A DNA stretch of 64,000 nucleotides from Enterobacter wuhouensis. Lineage in GTDB: Bacteria; Pseudomonadota; Gammaproteobacteria; Enterobacterales; Enterobacteriaceae. Below are positions 8,200 through 17,609 of this stretch, in pieces. Below the pieces are notes generated by a model. The model did no database searches and was not told where the DNA came from. It saw nothing but the letters and a program-made list of their open reading frames with translations. The position numbers and the translations under genes were made by a program. Numbering within the stretch: position 1 is the stretch's first letter; every line of letters begins with the position of its first letter. The DNA lies in contig NZ_SJOO01000006.1 in assembly GCF_004331265.1 (NCBI RefSeq), positions 62,001-126,000 on the forward strand. Direction: 5' to 3'.

Positions 8200-8679
8200 A
8201 TGTCAAACCCAGCTTATTTGTTTCTAACAGATGAAAATGGTTCTCCCATGATTGGTCCTTGCCTTGTGTCAGGGCGTGAAGGTGCAATTGAACTCAAATC
8301 GTTTACTCATAATGTCAACATCCCAGTCGACGGGAATACCGGGAAATTGACGGGCACGCGCATACACATGCCCGTCATGTTTCAGAAGGAATTTGATCGT
8401 GTAACCCCGATTTTATTTCGGGCGCTGAGTACGGGAAGAACACTTCAGTCAGCCACTATTAAGATGTATCAGATTAATGAGGCGGGTTTTGAAGAGGAAT
8501 ATTTTAATATCCTCCTGGAGAATGTAAAAATAACCTCAATCACACCAGACCTCTATCCCGGCGCAAACACCGGAACACACCTTGAAACGGTTCTCATACG
8601 CTACGAGAAAATCACCTGGAAGCATTGCGACGGCAATGTCATCTATAGTGACTCCTGGAATGAGCGAGCAACGTACTGA
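8200..8679 (+). CDS. hcp: Hcp / TssD, type VI secretion tube protein (orphan)
   Basis: A 159-residue protein of the Hcp family, the hexameric ring that stacks to form the type VI inner tube and carries small effectors in its lumen. Family marks are the N-terminal AYLFLTDENGSPMIG, the SFTHNVNIPVDGNTGKLTGT loop and the late ITPDLYPG...HLETVLIRYEKITW. Length is normal and there is no C-terminal toxin extension. No other type VI structural gene is nearby, so it must work with an apparatus encoded elsewhere. A ribosome site AAAAGGA precedes the ATG. Confidence 0.93.
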   Translation: MSNPAYLFLTDENGSPMIGPCLVSGREGAIELKSFTHNVNIPVDGNTGKLTGTRIHMPVMFQKEFDRVTPILFRALSTGRTLQSATIKMYQINEAGFEEEYFNILLENVKITSITPDLYPGANTGTHLETVLIRYEKITWKHCDGNVIYSDSWNERATY

Positions 8680-8723
8680 AACGTGATCCCTGACGCATTT
8701 TTGCGCAGATGAAAATATTTCCA

Positions 8724-8780
8724 TTGTCACGACCGAAAACCTGTGTTTGTATAAATTCAATCAATGATTCCAAACACAGG
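8724..8780 (+). promoter_or_regulatory. ivbL-ilvBN promoter region with inverted repeat
   Basis: TTGTCA at 8724-8729 and TATAAA at 8750-8755 could be -35 and -10, although the 20-base spacer is long. A perfect 10-bp inverted repeat CCTGTGTTTG / CAAACACAGG (8740-8749, 8771-8780) brackets the -10 box. In E. coli this promoter is CRP-dependent; I do not see a convincing CRP site here. Confidence 0.5.
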
Positions 8781-8786
8781 TCCCCA

Positions 8787-8885
8787 ATGACTCCATCTAT
8801 GTTCACCTCGACCCTACTAGAAACTGCGCAACCAGCCGCAGTGGTCGTCGTGCGTGTGGTGGTGGTCGTCGGCAATGCGCCGTAG
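8787..8885 (+). CDS. ivbL: ilvBN operon leader peptide IvbL
   Basis: A 32-residue leader peptide with a dense run of regulatory codons: AVVVVRVVVVVGNAP at the C-terminus gives nine valines, and two leucines lie earlier. This is the attenuation control peptide of acetohydroxy acid synthase I. Ribosome stalling at valine or leucine codons when those tRNAs are uncharged favours the antiterminator and lets ilvBN be transcribed. The C-terminal half is almost identical to E. coli IvbL; the N-terminal half has diverged. Confidence 0.95.
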   Translation: MTPSMFTSTLLETAQPAAVVVVRVVVVVGNAP

Positions 8886-8908
8886 GGACTGGATCAACAC
8901 ACGAATCC

Positions 8909-8943
8909 AAAACCCCGCCGGCGCAAACCGGGCGGGGTTTTTC
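8909..8943 (+). terminator. ilvBN attenuator
   Basis: The stem AAAACCCCGCC / GGCGGGGTTTT with a GC-rich loop is followed by a short T run. It lies between ivbL and ilvB and is the attenuation terminator. Confidence 0.9.
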
Positions 8944-8991
8944 GTTTAAGAGCCTCCCCGGAAAGTCGGCCCAGAAGAAAAGGACTGGAGC

Positions 8992-10680
8992 ATGGCAATT
9001 TCGGGCACAACATCCACCAGGACGCGCTTTACGGGCGCGCAGTTAATCGTTCACTTACTGGAACGACAGGGCATTACCATCGTTGCGGGCATCCCGGGCG
9101 GCACGGTGCTGCCGCTGTACGATGCGTTAAGCCAAAGCACGCAGATCCGCCACGTGCTGGCGCGCCACGAGCAGGGGGCTGGCTTTATCGCTCAGGGCAT
9201 GGCGCGTACGCAGGGCAAACCGGCGGTCTGTATGGCCTGCAGCGGCCCGGGCGCAACCAACCTGGTGACCGCCATCGCCGACGCGCGGCTCGACTCCATT
9301 CCGCTGATCTGCATTACCGGCCAGGTACCGTCCTCGATGATCGGCACCGATGCGTTCCAGGAAGTGGACACCTACGGCATCTCTATCCCCATCACCAAAC
9401 ATAACTATTTAGTTCGCGATATCAGCGAGCTGCCTCAGGTTATCAGCGATGCGTTCCGCATTGCGCAGTCTGGCCGCCCGGGCCCGGTGTGGATAGACAT
9501 TCCTAAGGATGTCCAGACCGCAGAGATCGAGATCGACGTGCTGCCGGAGCCGGGCGACCGTGCCCCCGCGCCGGAATTTAGCGCTGAGAGCGTGCGCGAC
9601 GCCGCAGCCATGATTAACGCGGCTAAACGTCCGGTGCTGTACCTGGGCGGCGGAGCGATTAACGCTGCGGATGAAATCCGCCAGTTTGCGGAAAAAGCCA
9701 ACCTGCCGACCACCATGACCCTGATGGCGCTGGGCATGCTGCCGAAAGCGCACCCGCTCTCTCTCGGCATGCTGGGCATGCACGGCGCGCGCAGCACCAA
9801 CTACATCCTGCAAGAAGCGGATTTGCTGATTGTTATGGGCGCGCGTTTTGATGACCGGGCGATTGGCAAAACCGAGCAGTTCTGCCCGAACGCGAAGATC
9901 ATTCACGTGGATATCGACCGCGCGGAGCTGGGTAAAATCAAGCAGCCGCACGTGGCGATTCAGGGCGACGTGGCCGAGGTGCTGGCGCAGCTGATCCCGC
10001 AGACGGACGCAGCCGACCGCGCCGACTGGCGCCAACTGGTGGCGGATCTGCAGCGCGAGTTCCCGGGCGCCATTCCAACCGAAGGCGACCCGCTGAGCCA
10101 CTACGGGCTGATCAACGCCGTGGCCGCCTGCGTGGACGACAGCGCGATTATCACCACCGACGTCGGCCAGCACCAGATGTGGACCGCTCAGGCCTACCCG
10201 CTGAACCGTCCGCGCCAGTGGCTGACCTCCGGCGGGCTGGGAACCATGGGCTTCGGCCTGCCCGCAGCCGTGGGTGCGGCGCTGGCCAATCCGGACCGCA
10301 AGGTCATCTGCTTCTCCGGCGACGGCAGCCTGATGATGAACATTCAGGAAATGGCGACCGCGGCCGAAAACCAGTTAGACGTGAAAATCATCCTGATGAA
10401 CAACGAGGCGCTCGGTCTGGTGCACCAGCAGCAGAGCCTGTTCTACAAGCAGGGCGTGTTTGCGGCGACCTATCCGGGGATGATTAACTTTATGCAGATT
10501 GCCGCCGGTTTTGGCCTGCACACTTGCGATCTGAACGCCGAAGAAGACGCCCACGCGGCGCTGCAGGCGGCGATTTCTCGCCCCGGCCCGGCGCTGATCC
10601 ACGTGCGTATCGACCCTGAACAAAAAGTGTATCCGATGGTGCCGCCGGGTGCGGCAAATACTGAGATGGTGGGAGAATAA
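8992..10680 (+). CDS. ilvB: Acetolactate synthase I large (catalytic) subunit
   Basis: Thiamine-diphosphate enzyme that condenses two pyruvates to acetolactate (valine, leucine) or pyruvate with 2-oxobutyrate (isoleucine). The 562-residue length matches E. coli IlvB. The catalytic glutamate is E60 in RHEQGAGF. The ThDP/Mg motif is GDGSLMMNIQEM continuing to LMNN, and a FAD-binding middle domain is present. ilvN starts three bases after the stop. Control is by the ivbL attenuator upstream. Confidence 0.97.
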   Translation: MAISGTTSTRTRFTGAQLIVHLLERQGITIVAGIPGGTVLPLYDALSQSTQIRHVLARHEQGAGFIAQGMARTQGKPAVCMACSGPGATNLVTAIADARLDSIPLICITGQVPSSMIGTDAFQEVDTYGISIPITKHNYLVRDISELPQVISDAFRIAQSGRPGPVWIDIPKDVQTAEIEIDVLPEPGDRAPAPEFSAESVRDAAAMINAAKRPVLYLGGGAINAADEIRQFAEKANLPTTMTLMALGMLPKAHPLSLGMLGMHGARSTNYILQEADLLIVMGARFDDRAIGKTEQFCPNAKIIHVDIDRAELGKIKQPHVAIQGDVAEVLAQLIPQTDAADRADWRQLVADLQREFPGAIPTEGDPLSHYGLINAVAACVDDSAIITTDVGQHQMWTAQAYPLNRPRQWLTSGGLGTMGFGLPAAVGAALANPDRKVICFSGDGSLMMNIQEMATAAENQLDVKIILMNNEALGLVHQQQSLFYKQGVFAATYPGMINFMQIAAGFGLHTCDLNAEEDAHAALQAAISRPGPALIHVRIDPEQKVYPMVPPGAANTEMVGE

Positions 10681-10683
10681 GCC

Positions 10684-10971
10684 ATGCAGAAACAATATGA
10701 TAACGTCATTCTGGAACTCACCGTCCGCAACCACCCTGGCGTCATGACCCACGTCTGCGGGCTCTTTGCCCGCCGGGCGTTTAACGTGGAAGGCATTCTC
10801 TGTCTGCCGATTCAGGGCAGCGAGCACAGCCGCATCTGGCTGCTGGTTAACGATGACCAGCGTCTGGAGCAGATGATGGCGCAGATCGACAAGCTGGAAG
10901 ACGTCACCAAAGTGGCGCGCAACCAGTCCGATCCCACCATGTTTAACAAAATTGCGGTGTTTTTCGAGTAA
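10684..10971 (+). CDS. ilvN: Acetolactate synthase I small (regulatory) subunit
   Basis: A 95-residue ACT-domain protein that binds valine and confers feedback inhibition on IlvB. The motif [20 protein letters not shown] is the ACT ligand-binding region. Length and sequence match E. coli IlvN. Cotranscribed with ilvB. Confidence 0.96.
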   Translation: MQKQYDNVILELTVRNHPGVMTHVCGLFARRAFNVEGILCLPIQGSEHSRIWLLVNDDQRLEQMMAQIDKLEDVTKVARNQSDPTMFNKIAVFFE

Positions 10972-10994
10972 ATCACTTAAGGTAAGAGGCTTTT

Positions 10995-11072
10995 GCCGGA
11001 TGGCGCTGCGCTTATCCGGCCTACCAGGACGTTACGCGTAGGCCGGATAAGGCGTTTACGCCGCCATCCGGC
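10995..11072. repeat. Paired REP elements (BIME) between ilvN and uhpA
   Basis: Two REP hairpins in opposite orientation: GCCGGATGGCG...TATCCGGCC at 10995-11022 and GGCCGGATAAGG...CATCCGGC at 11040-11072. The BIME occupies most of the ilvN-uhpA gap, leaving little room for a uhpA promoter. Confidence 0.85.
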
Positions 11073-11096
11073 GTGTTCACGCATCAGGATCAACCC

Positions 11097-11690
11097 ATGA
11101 CCACCATCGCTCTCATCGACGACCACCTTATCGTCCGCTCCGGCTTTGCCCAGCTTTTAAACCTCGAACCGGATTTTCAGGTCGTGGCCGAGTTTGGCTC
11201 CGGTCGCGAGGCGCTGGCGGGCCTGCCGGGGCGCGGGGTGCAGGTCTGTATCTGCGACATCTCGATGCCGGATCTCTCCGGGCTGGAGCTGTTATGCCAG
11301 CTGCCAAAGGGCATGGCGACGATTATGCTGTCGGTCCATGACAGCCCGGCGCTGGTCGAGCAGGCGCTCAACGCGGGCGCGCGCGGGTTCCTCTCTAAAC
11401 GCTGTAGCCCCGACGAGCTGATCGCCGCCGTGCGCACCGTCTCCACCGGCGGCTGCTATTTAACGCCGGATATCGCCATCAAGCTGGCGGCCGGACGTCA
11501 GGATCCGCTCACCAGGCGCGAGCGTCAGGTTGCGGAAAAACTCGCGCAGGGAATGTCGGTAAAAGAGATTGCCGCCGAGCTGGATCTGTCGCCCAAAACC
11601 GTGCACGTCCACCGCGCCAACCTGATGGAAAAACTTAACGTCAGCAACGACGTCGAGCTGGCGCGCCGCATGTTCGACGGCTGGCAATGA
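11097..11690 (+). CDS. uhpA: Response regulator UhpA
   Basis: NarL/FixJ-type response regulator that activates uhpT when external glucose-6-phosphate is sensed. The start at 11097 ([16 protein letters not shown]) aligns with E. coli UhpA; an in-frame ATG eight codons earlier lies at the edge of the REP and lacks homology. The phospho-acceptor is D54 (CDISMPD), the acidic pair is at residues 8-9 and the conserved lysine is K101. A LuxR-type helix-turn-helix occupies the C-terminus ([20 protein letters not shown]). The stop overlaps uhpB by four bases. Confidence 0.96.
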   Translation: MTTIALIDDHLIVRSGFAQLLNLEPDFQVVAEFGSGREALAGLPGRGVQVCICDISMPDLSGLELLCQLPKGMATIMLSVHDSPALVEQALNAGARGFLSKRCSPDELIAAVRTVSTGGCYLTPDIAIKLAAGRQDPLTRRERQVAEKLAQGMSVKEIAAELDLSPKTVHVHRANLMEKLNVSNDVELARRMFDGWQ

Positions 11691-13192
11691 GTTCCGCTTT
11701 ATCACGGCCGATCGCCGTCGTCGCCAGCTTCTTTATCTTCTCCGCCGCATGGTTCTGCCTGTGGAGCATCAGCCTGCATCTGGTGGAGCGCCCCGAGCTG
11801 GCGGTGCTGCTGTTCCCCTTCGGCCTGCGTCTGGGGTTGATGCTCCAGTGTCCGCGAGGCTACTGGCCCGTTTTGCTCGGCGCAGAGTGGCTGATGCTGG
11901 TCTGGCTGGCGCAGGAAGTCGCCCTCGCGCACCTGCCCTTATTGATGACCGGAAGCCTGCTCACGCTTCTCCCGGTTGCCCTCATTTCCCGCTACCGCCA
12001 CCAGCGCGACTGGCGCACGCTGCTGCGTCAGGGGGCGGCGCTGATTGCCGCCGCGCTGCTGCAGTCGCTTCCGTGGATTGGCGAGAAGGAGATGCTCAAC
12101 GCCCTGCTGCTGACCCTCACCGGCGGCCTGACGCTGGCACCAACCTGCCTCGTGATCTGGCACTATCTCACCAGCACCGTCTGGCAGCCGCTGGGGCCTT
12201 CGCTGGTTTCCCAACCGGTGAACTGGCGCGCCCGGCACCTCATCTGGTATCTGCTGCTGTTTGTGGTGAGCCTGTGGCTCCAGCTTGGCCTGCCCGCCGA
12301 GCTTTCACGCTTTACCCCATTTTGCCTGGCGCTGCCGATCATCGCCCTGGCCTGGCACTACGGCTGGCAGGGGGCGCTGATCGCCACGCTGATGAATGCC
12401 ATCGCGCTGATCGCCAGCCAGACCTGGCACGATCATCCGGTGGATCTGCTGCTTTCCCTGCTGGCCCAGAGCCTGACCGGGCTGCTGCTCGGCGCGGGCA
12501 TTCAGCGCCTGCGCGAGCTGAACCAGTCCCTGCAAACCGAGCTGGCGCGCAACCGTCGTCTGGCGGAGCGTCTGCTGGAGACGGAAGAGAGCGTGCGGCA
12601 GGAGGTCGCCCGCGAGCTGCACGACGATATCGGCCAGACCATCACCGCCATCCGCACCCAGGCGGGCATTGTCCAGCGCCTGGCAGCGGAAAACGCGAGC
12701 GTCAAGCAGGGCGGGGCGCATATCGAACAGCTTTCGCTGGGCGTTTATGACTCCGTTCGCCGCCTGTTAGGACGGCTGCGCCCGCGCCAGCTTGACGACC
12801 TGTCGCTTGAGCAGGCGGTGCGCTCCCTGATGCGCGAGATGGAGCTGGAAAGCCGCGGCATTGTCAGCCATCTCGACTGGCGTATTAACGAGCCTGCGCT
12901 GAGCGAAGGACAGCGCGTGACGCTGTTCCGCGTCTGTCAGGAGGGGCTGAACAATATCGTCAAGCACGCCAGCGCCAGCGCGGTCACGATCCAGGGCTGG
13001 CAGCAGGACGAGCGCCTGATGCTGGTGATTGAAGACGACGGCTGCGGCCTGCCGCCGGGCTCTGGCCAGCAGGGCTTTGGCCTGGCGGGCATGCGCGAGC
13101 GCGTGACGGCGCTCGGCGGCACGCTGAACATCTCCTGCACCCACGGGACGCGCGTTAGCGTCAGCCTGCCGTTAAGGACGCACCATGTTTAA
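11687..13192 (+). CDS. uhpB: Membrane sensor histidine kinase UhpB
   Basis: HisKA_3-type kinase of the Uhp phosphorelay. The N-terminal 270 residues form about eight membrane helices (MASE1-like). The phosphorylated histidine is H312 in [15 protein letters not shown]. The ATPase domain follows with N-box [10 protein letters not shown] and G-boxes [10 protein letters not shown] and [11 protein letters not shown]. It acts in a complex with UhpC and phosphorylates UhpA D54. It overlaps uhpA by four bases and uhpC by eight, implying tight translational coupling. Confidence 0.95.
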   Translation: MSSALSRPIAVVASFFIFSAAWFCLWSISLHLVERPELAVLLFPFGLRLGLMLQCPRGYWPVLLGAEWLMLVWLAQEVALAHLPLLMTGSLLTLLPVALISRYRHQRDWRTLLRQGAALIAAALLQSLPWIGEKEMLNALLLTLTGGLTLAPTCLVIWHYLTSTVWQPLGPSLVSQPVNWRARHLIWYLLLFVVSLWLQLGLPAELSRFTPFCLALPIIALAWHYGWQGALIATLMNAIALIASQTWHDHPVDLLLSLLAQSLTGLLLGAGIQRLRELNQSLQTELARNRRLAERLLETEESVRQEVARELHDDIGQTITAIRTQAGIVQRLAAENASVKQGGAHIEQLSLGVYDSVRRLLGRLRPRQLDDLSLEQAVRSLMREMELESRGIVSHLDWRINEPALSEGQRVTLFRVCQEGLNNIVKHASASAVTIQGWQQDERLMLVIEDDGCGLPPGSGQQGFGLAGMRERVTALGGTLNISCTHGTRVSVSLPLRTHHV

Positions 13193-14495
13193 AACCCCAG
13201 CCAGCGCGGCTCCGCTGCGCGACAAAGCGGAAATCGACGCTCGTTACCGCTACTGGCGTCGCCATATCCTGATGACCATCTGGCTCGGCTACGCGCTGTT
13301 CTACTTCACCCGCAAAAGCTTCAACGCCGCCGCGCCGGAAATCCTCGCCAGCGGCGTGATGACGCGCACCGATATCGGCCTGCTGGCGACGCTGTTTTAC
13401 ATCACCTACGGCCTGTCGAAGTTCTTCTCCGGCATCGTCAGCGACCGCTCCAACGCGCGCTATTTTATGGGCGTTGGGCTGATCGCCACCGGGGTGGTGA
13501 ACATTCTGTTTGGCTTCTCGACGTCGCTTTGGGCCTTTGCCCTGCTGTGGGCGCTGAACGCCTTTTTCCAGGGCTGGGGCGCGCCGGTCTGCGCTCGCCT
13601 GCTCACCGCCTGGTACTCGCGCAACGAGCGCGGCGGCTGGTGGGCGATCTGGAACACCGCGCATAACGTCGGCGGGGCGCTGATCCCGATGGTGGTGGGC
13701 GCGGCGGCGCTGCACTACGGCTGGCGCGCCGGGATGATGATTGCCGGTGGCCTCGCGATTGTCGCCGGGCTGTTCCTCTGCTGGCGCCTGCGCGACCGGC
13801 CGCAGACCGTCGGCCTGCCGGCGGTGGGCGACTGGCGGCACGACGAGATGGAGATTGCCCAGCAGCAGGAGGGCGCGGGGCTGACCCGCAGGGAGATCCT
13901 CACTAAGTACGTGCTGAAAAACCCGTACATCTGGCTGCTGTCGCTCTGCTACGTGCTGGTCTACGTGGTGCGCGCGGCGATCAACGACTGGGGCAACCTG
14001 TACATGTCCGAGACGCTCGGCGTGGATCTGGTCACCGCGAACTCAGCGGTGACGATGTTCGAGCTAGGCGGGTTTATCGGCGCGCTGGTGGCGGGCTGGG
14101 GATCGGATAAGCTGTTCAACGGCAACCGCGGGCCGATGAACCTGATTTTTGCCGCCGGGATTTTGCTCTCCGTCGGCTCGCTGTGGCTGATGCCGTTCGC
14201 CAGCTACGTGATGCAGGCGGCGTGCTTCTTCACCATCGGCTTCTTCGTCTTTGGCCCACAGATGCTGATCGGCATGGCGGCGGCGGAGTGTTCCCACAAA
14301 GAGGCGGCAGGCGCGGCGACGGGCTTTGTTGGGCTGTTTGCCTATCTCGGCGCATCGCTCTCCGGCTGGCCGCTGGCGCGGGTGATCGACGTCTGGCACT
14401 GGAGCGGGTTCTTCGCGGCGATCGCCATCGCGGCGGGGATTTCCGCCCTGCTGCTGCTGCCGTTTTTGCACGCCCAGTCACCGCGCGAAGCGTGA
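13185..14495 (+). CDS. uhpC: Hexose-phosphate receptor UhpC
   Basis: MFS-type organophosphate:phosphate antiporter homologue that acts mainly as the glucose-6-phosphate sensor, stimulating UhpB. 436 residues and 12 TM segments. The conserved N-terminal block [15 protein letters not shown] and [20 protein letters not shown] match E. coli UhpC. It is about 30 percent identical in pattern to UhpT in this window, for example [11 protein letters not shown] against [11 protein letters not shown]. Confidence 0.95.
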   Translation: MFKTPASAAPLRDKAEIDARYRYWRRHILMTIWLGYALFYFTRKSFNAAAPEILASGVMTRTDIGLLATLFYITYGLSKFFSGIVSDRSNARYFMGVGLIATGVVNILFGFSTSLWAFALLWALNAFFQGWGAPVCARLLTAWYSRNERGGWWAIWNTAHNVGGALIPMVVGAAALHYGWRAGMMIAGGLAIVAGLFLCWRLRDRPQTVGLPAVGDWRHDEMEIAQQQEGAGLTRREILTKYVLKNPYIWLLSLCYVLVYVVRAAINDWGNLYMSETLGVDLVTANSAVTMFELGGFIGALVAGWGSDKLFNGNRGPMNLIFAAGILLSVGSLWLMPFASYVMQAACFFTIGFFVFGPQMLIGMAAAECSHKEAAGAATGFVGLFAYLGASLSGWPLARVIDVWHWSGFFAAIAIAAGISALLLLPFLHAQSPREA

Positions 14496-14551
14496 CGCGC
14501 CTCACCTTTTCGCCCCGAGTGGCGCAAAACTAGGAAATTTTCCCGGTTTTA

Positions 14552-14610
14552 CCTGGACGCTGTCTCAGGCATCTCTCCCGGCTGATTTTTACAATGCTGC
14601 AAAAATCAGC
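14552..14610 (+). promoter_or_regulatory. uhpT promoter region
   Basis: A -10-like TACAAT lies at 14590-14595. It is centred in a perfect 10-bp inverted repeat GCTGATTTTT / AAAAATCAGC (14581-14590, 14601-14610) with a 10-base loop. Upstream, CCTG (14552-14555) and CAGG (14566-14569) form a spaced inverted pair that may belong to a UhpA site. No -35 box is evident, as expected for an activator-dependent promoter. Confidence 0.5.
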
Positions 14611-14627
14611 TCAGGAGTAACTCAGTC

Positions 14628-16025
14628 ATGCTGGCCTTCTTAAATCAGGTGCGCAAGCCGACCCTGGATCTGCCGCTCGACGTGCGGCGCAAGATGTGGT
14701 TCAAACCGTTCATGCAGTCCTATCTGGTGGTCTTCATCGGCTACCTGACCATGTACCTGATCCGCAAAAACTTTAACATCGCGCAGAACGACATGATCTC
14801 AACCTACGGGCTGAGCATGACGCAGCTGGGGATGATCGGTCTGGGCTTCTCCATCACCTACGGCGTGGGGAAAACGCTGGTTTCCTACTACGCGGACGGC
14901 AAAAACACCAAGCAGTTCCTGCCGTTTATGCTGATCCTCTCCGCCATCTGTATGCTCGGCTTCAGCGCTAGCATGGGCGCGGGCTCCGTTAGCCTGTTCA
15001 TGATGATTGCCTTCTACGCCCTGAGCGGTTTCTTCCAGAGCACAGGCGGGTCGTGCAGCTACTCCACCATCACCAAATGGACCCCGCGCCGCAAGCGTGG
15101 TTCGTACCTCGGCATGTGGAATATCTCCCACAACCTCGGCGGGGCGGGTGCGGCAGGCGTGGCGCTGTTCGGCGCGAATTACCTGTTCGACGGTCACGTC
15201 ATCGGCATGTTTATCTTCCCGTCGATTATCGCCCTGATTGTCGGCTTTATCGGCCTGCGCTACGGCAGCGACTCCCCGGAATCGTACGGCCTCGGCAAAG
15301 CCGAAGAGCTGTTCGGCGAGGAGATCAGCGAAGAGGACAAAGAGACCGAAGAAAACGAGATGTCCAAATGGCAGATCTTTGTTGAGTACGTGCTGAAAAA
15401 CAAGGTGATCTGGCTGCTGTGCTTCTCAAACATCTTCCTCTACGTGGTGCGCATCGGCATCGACCAGTGGTCGACCGTGTATGCCTTCCAGGAGCTGAAG
15501 CTTTCTAAAGAGGTGGCGATTCAGGGCTTCACCCTGTTCGAAGTGGGCGCGCTGGTCGGCACGCTGCTGTGGGGCTGGCTCTCCGACCTCGCCAACGGCC
15601 GTCGCGCGCTGGTGGCCTGCGTCGCGCTGGCGCTGATTATCGCCACGCTCGGCGTCTACCAGCACGCCAGCAACCAGTACGTTTACCTGGCGTCATTGTT
15701 CGCGCTCGGCTTCCTGGTCTTTGGCCCACAGCTGCTGATCGGCGTGGCGGCAGTCGGCTTCGTCCCGAAAAAAGCGATCGGCGCCGCCGATGGGATTAAG
15801 GGCACCTTCGCCTACCTGATCGGCGACAGCTTCGCCAAGCTGGGTCTGGGGATGATTGCCGACGGCACGCCGATTTTCGGCCTCACCGGCTGGGCGGGCA
15901 CCTTCGCAGCGCTGGATGCGGCAGCGATCGGCTGTATCGTCCTGATGGCGATGGTCGCGGTGCTGGAAGAACGTAAGATCCGTCGCGAGAATCGTGCGCA
16001 GAAGCAGAAATTGAAAGCAGCCTGA
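14628..16025 (+). CDS. uhpT: Hexose-6-phosphate:phosphate antiporter UhpT
   Basis: Inner-membrane MFS antiporter importing glucose-6-phosphate and related sugar phosphates in exchange for phosphate; also the entry route for fosfomycin. 465 residues, 12 TM. The essential arginine R46 is in [13 protein letters not shown]. The substrate-specificity pair D and K appears in [10 protein letters not shown]. Sequence is near-identical to E. coli except the last ten residues. It has its own promoter 133 bases after uhpC and ends at a strong terminator. Confidence 0.97.
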   Translation: MLAFLNQVRKPTLDLPLDVRRKMWFKPFMQSYLVVFIGYLTMYLIRKNFNIAQNDMISTYGLSMTQLGMIGLGFSITYGVGKTLVSYYADGKNTKQFLPFMLILSAICMLGFSASMGAGSVSLFMMIAFYALSGFFQSTGGSCSYSTITKWTPRRKRGSYLGMWNISHNLGGAGAAGVALFGANYLFDGHVIGMFIFPSIIALIVGFIGLRYGSDSPESYGLGKAEELFGEEISEEDKETEENEMSKWQIFVEYVLKNKVIWLLCFSNIFLYVVRIGIDQWSTVYAFQELKLSKEVAIQGFTLFEVGALVGTLLWGWLSDLANGRRALVACVALALIIATLGVYQHASNQYVYLASLFALGFLVFGPQLLIGVAAVGFVPKKAIGAADGIKGTFAYLIGDSFAKLGLGMIADGTPIFGLTGWAGTFAALDAAAIGCIVLMAMVAVLEERKIRRENRAQKQKLKAA

Positions 16026-16044
16026 GTTTACTCGCGCTATTAAA

Positions 16045-16082
16045 ACAGCCCTGTAGAGGTAACTCTTCAGGGCTGTTTTTTT
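16045..16082 (+). terminator. uhpT terminator
   Basis: The stem ACAGCCCT / AGGGCTGT with a 16-base internal region, followed by a run of at least nine T. It marks the end of core sequence before the type VI cargo module. Confidence 0.9.
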
Positions 16083-16211
16083 TCAGAATTTATCTATTTT
16101 TCAGTTGTGTAACTTTTAGCCTGAACATGTAAACATAACGGCTTAAATCTATTATCCATGTCTGCTGAAGGGGATTCAGAGTAACGATGACATGGCGCAG
16201 GGAGCATAACG

Positions 16212-17030
16212 ATGGATACCACAGAGTTACTGGCAGCATTGCCCGTCAGGACAGAAGAGGCGATTTGCATCTTGTTTGAAGCTGGCGCGCAGCCGGAATC
16301 AAGTTTCCTGGCCTTTAAGGGCAGACATGAGGACAGGCTGCATTCGCTATATATCCACCCACAGTTAACGGAACTTCAGAACTACGGCCCCTGGCTGCTG
16401 GCTGTAGATGATAAAGAACAGCTACGGGGATATCTGGAAATATTACCCGGTTGTGTTGCCGTGATTATCTCAACCCGTTATCCCTTCTTCTTGGCTGTGC
16501 AGTTATCCCGTGGATGCACTATCGTGCCACCCGAGGGTGCCGCAGTGCTGGTACGTTTCTATACCGGCCATGTTATTGGTGCCCTGGCTGCCGGTGCACA
16601 GTACGACTGGCACGCTTATCTGTTTAATGGTATTACGCAGTGGTGGTTACCCGGCGATGTCCAGTGGCAGCGTCTCAGCATATTACCCTCAGCAAACAAA
16701 ACGCCCACAAGCCATGTTATCCGTCTGGATAAAAATGCCTGGCAGCAGATTTCGGACCGGCCGGAAGTGTCTCGTGTGCTAAAGGAATGGCAACAAATGT
16801 CGACCAGTCTGGGAGTGTCGCCATGCGCTCAGCGATTGATGGTGCTGAAGGCATTGAATAAAGCTGAAAGCGTCGGTCTGGAACATCCTGCAGACCAGAT
16901 GCTGTATGCGCTTTGCTATCTCAATGGCGGGAAGCAGATGCTGGAATCTGAAGACTTTTATACCGCATTGCCCAAGGTTGTTAATGGTCAGATACGTTTA
17001 AGTCAGGCGATTTCTGGCGTCTCATACTGA
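16212..17030 (+). CDS. DUF4123 protein, type VI effector adaptor/chaperone
   Basis: A 272-residue protein resembling the DUF4123 (Tap/TEC) family, which loads specific effectors onto the VgrG spike. The N-terminal half has the expected pattern, including YGPWLLAVDD and a central GHVIGALAAGAQ, followed by a helical C-terminal part. Ribosome site GGGAG precedes the ATG. Downstream lie three DUF3304 genes and a Tle1-like effector, the usual partners of DUF4123. No vgrG is present, so the module relies on a VgrG encoded elsewhere. Confidence 0.75.
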   Translation: MDTTELLAALPVRTEEAICILFEAGAQPESSFLAFKGRHEDRLHSLYIHPQLTELQNYGPWLLAVDDKEQLRGYLEILPGCVAVIISTRYPFFLAVQLSRGCTIVPPEGAAVLVRFYTGHVIGALAAGAQYDWHAYLFNGITQWWLPGDVQWQRLSILPSANKTPTSHVIRLDKNAWQQISDRPEVSRVLKEWQQMSTSLGVSPCAQRLMVLKALNKAESVGLEHPADQMLYALCYLNGGKQMLESEDFYTALPKVVNGQIRLSQAISGVSY

Positions 17031-17045
17031 CGGGAATACCTATTA

Positions 17046-17609
17046 GTGAATTTTTTTACGCGGCTTGAAAAAGTGGATGGTGCAGTCACGCGTTTCTACG
17101 CCAGGCGAAAAGTATGGCTGTGGAGCGCCGTTGCCCTGCCGGTGGTGTTCGTGCTGGGCTGGATGGTGTGGGTGATGCTCTGGGCACCCCCGATGGGTGG
17201 CGTAACGCTGATTATTCATACCCGAATTGACCGGCCGATTCTGGGTTTCAGTGTAAATGGTGTGGCGGGAGGCAATGCTGGGGCTTTTAATCCTGACAAT
17301 AAATATGCTGGAGAAAATGGGGCTGCAACCTGCTGCGGTGCGATCAAGGGAAAGACCGCAGAGGTTATCTGGACGCTCAGTGTCACCGGTCCGCAGTATG
17401 AAAGGGGGATGAGACCAGAGCAACGACGAGTGGTGATGCCGTTACCGGAGCGTAAGCGGGGTGAAAACGACCTGCATGTGTACTTTTTACCGGGAGATAA
17501 GGTACTGCTGGGGTGGAGTGATAATGCCTTTTCACCCTACGACCCGCGTAGCCCGAACTATATGCCAGCACCAGAGCTGATGGACAATCAAACAGGGAGT
17601 GAGTACTGA
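17046..17609 (+). CDS. DUF3304 protein, putative immunity, copy 1
   Basis: A 187-residue protein with an N-terminal cytoplasmic tail, one membrane anchor (about residues 26-45, LWSAVALPVVFVLGWMVWVM) and a periplasmic domain. DUF3304 proteins commonly accompany type VI lipase effectors and are thought to be immunity proteins. Starts with GTG; copies 2 and 3 use ATG. It has a double cysteine (TCCGAIKG). Its TGA stop overlaps the ATG of copy 2 by one base, and it reads through as CAA at the position where copy 2 has TAA, so its tail is five residues longer. Confidence 0.78.
   Translation: MNFFTRLEKVDGAVTRFYARRKVWLWSAVALPVVFVLGWMVWVMLWAPPMGGVTLIIHTRIDRPILGFSVNGVAGGNAGAFNPDNKYAGENGAATCCGAIKGKTAEVIWTLSVTGPQYERGMRPEQRRVVMPLPERKRGENDLHVYFLPGDKVLLGWSDNAFSPYDPRSPNYMPAPELMDNQTGSEY

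Noticed and set aside
11749..12750. A 333-codon open frame on the plus strand, frame-shifted within uhpB
   Set aside because: It is a by-product of GC-rich coding sequence; the translation is rich in A, R and P, has no domain and lies wholly inside uhpB.
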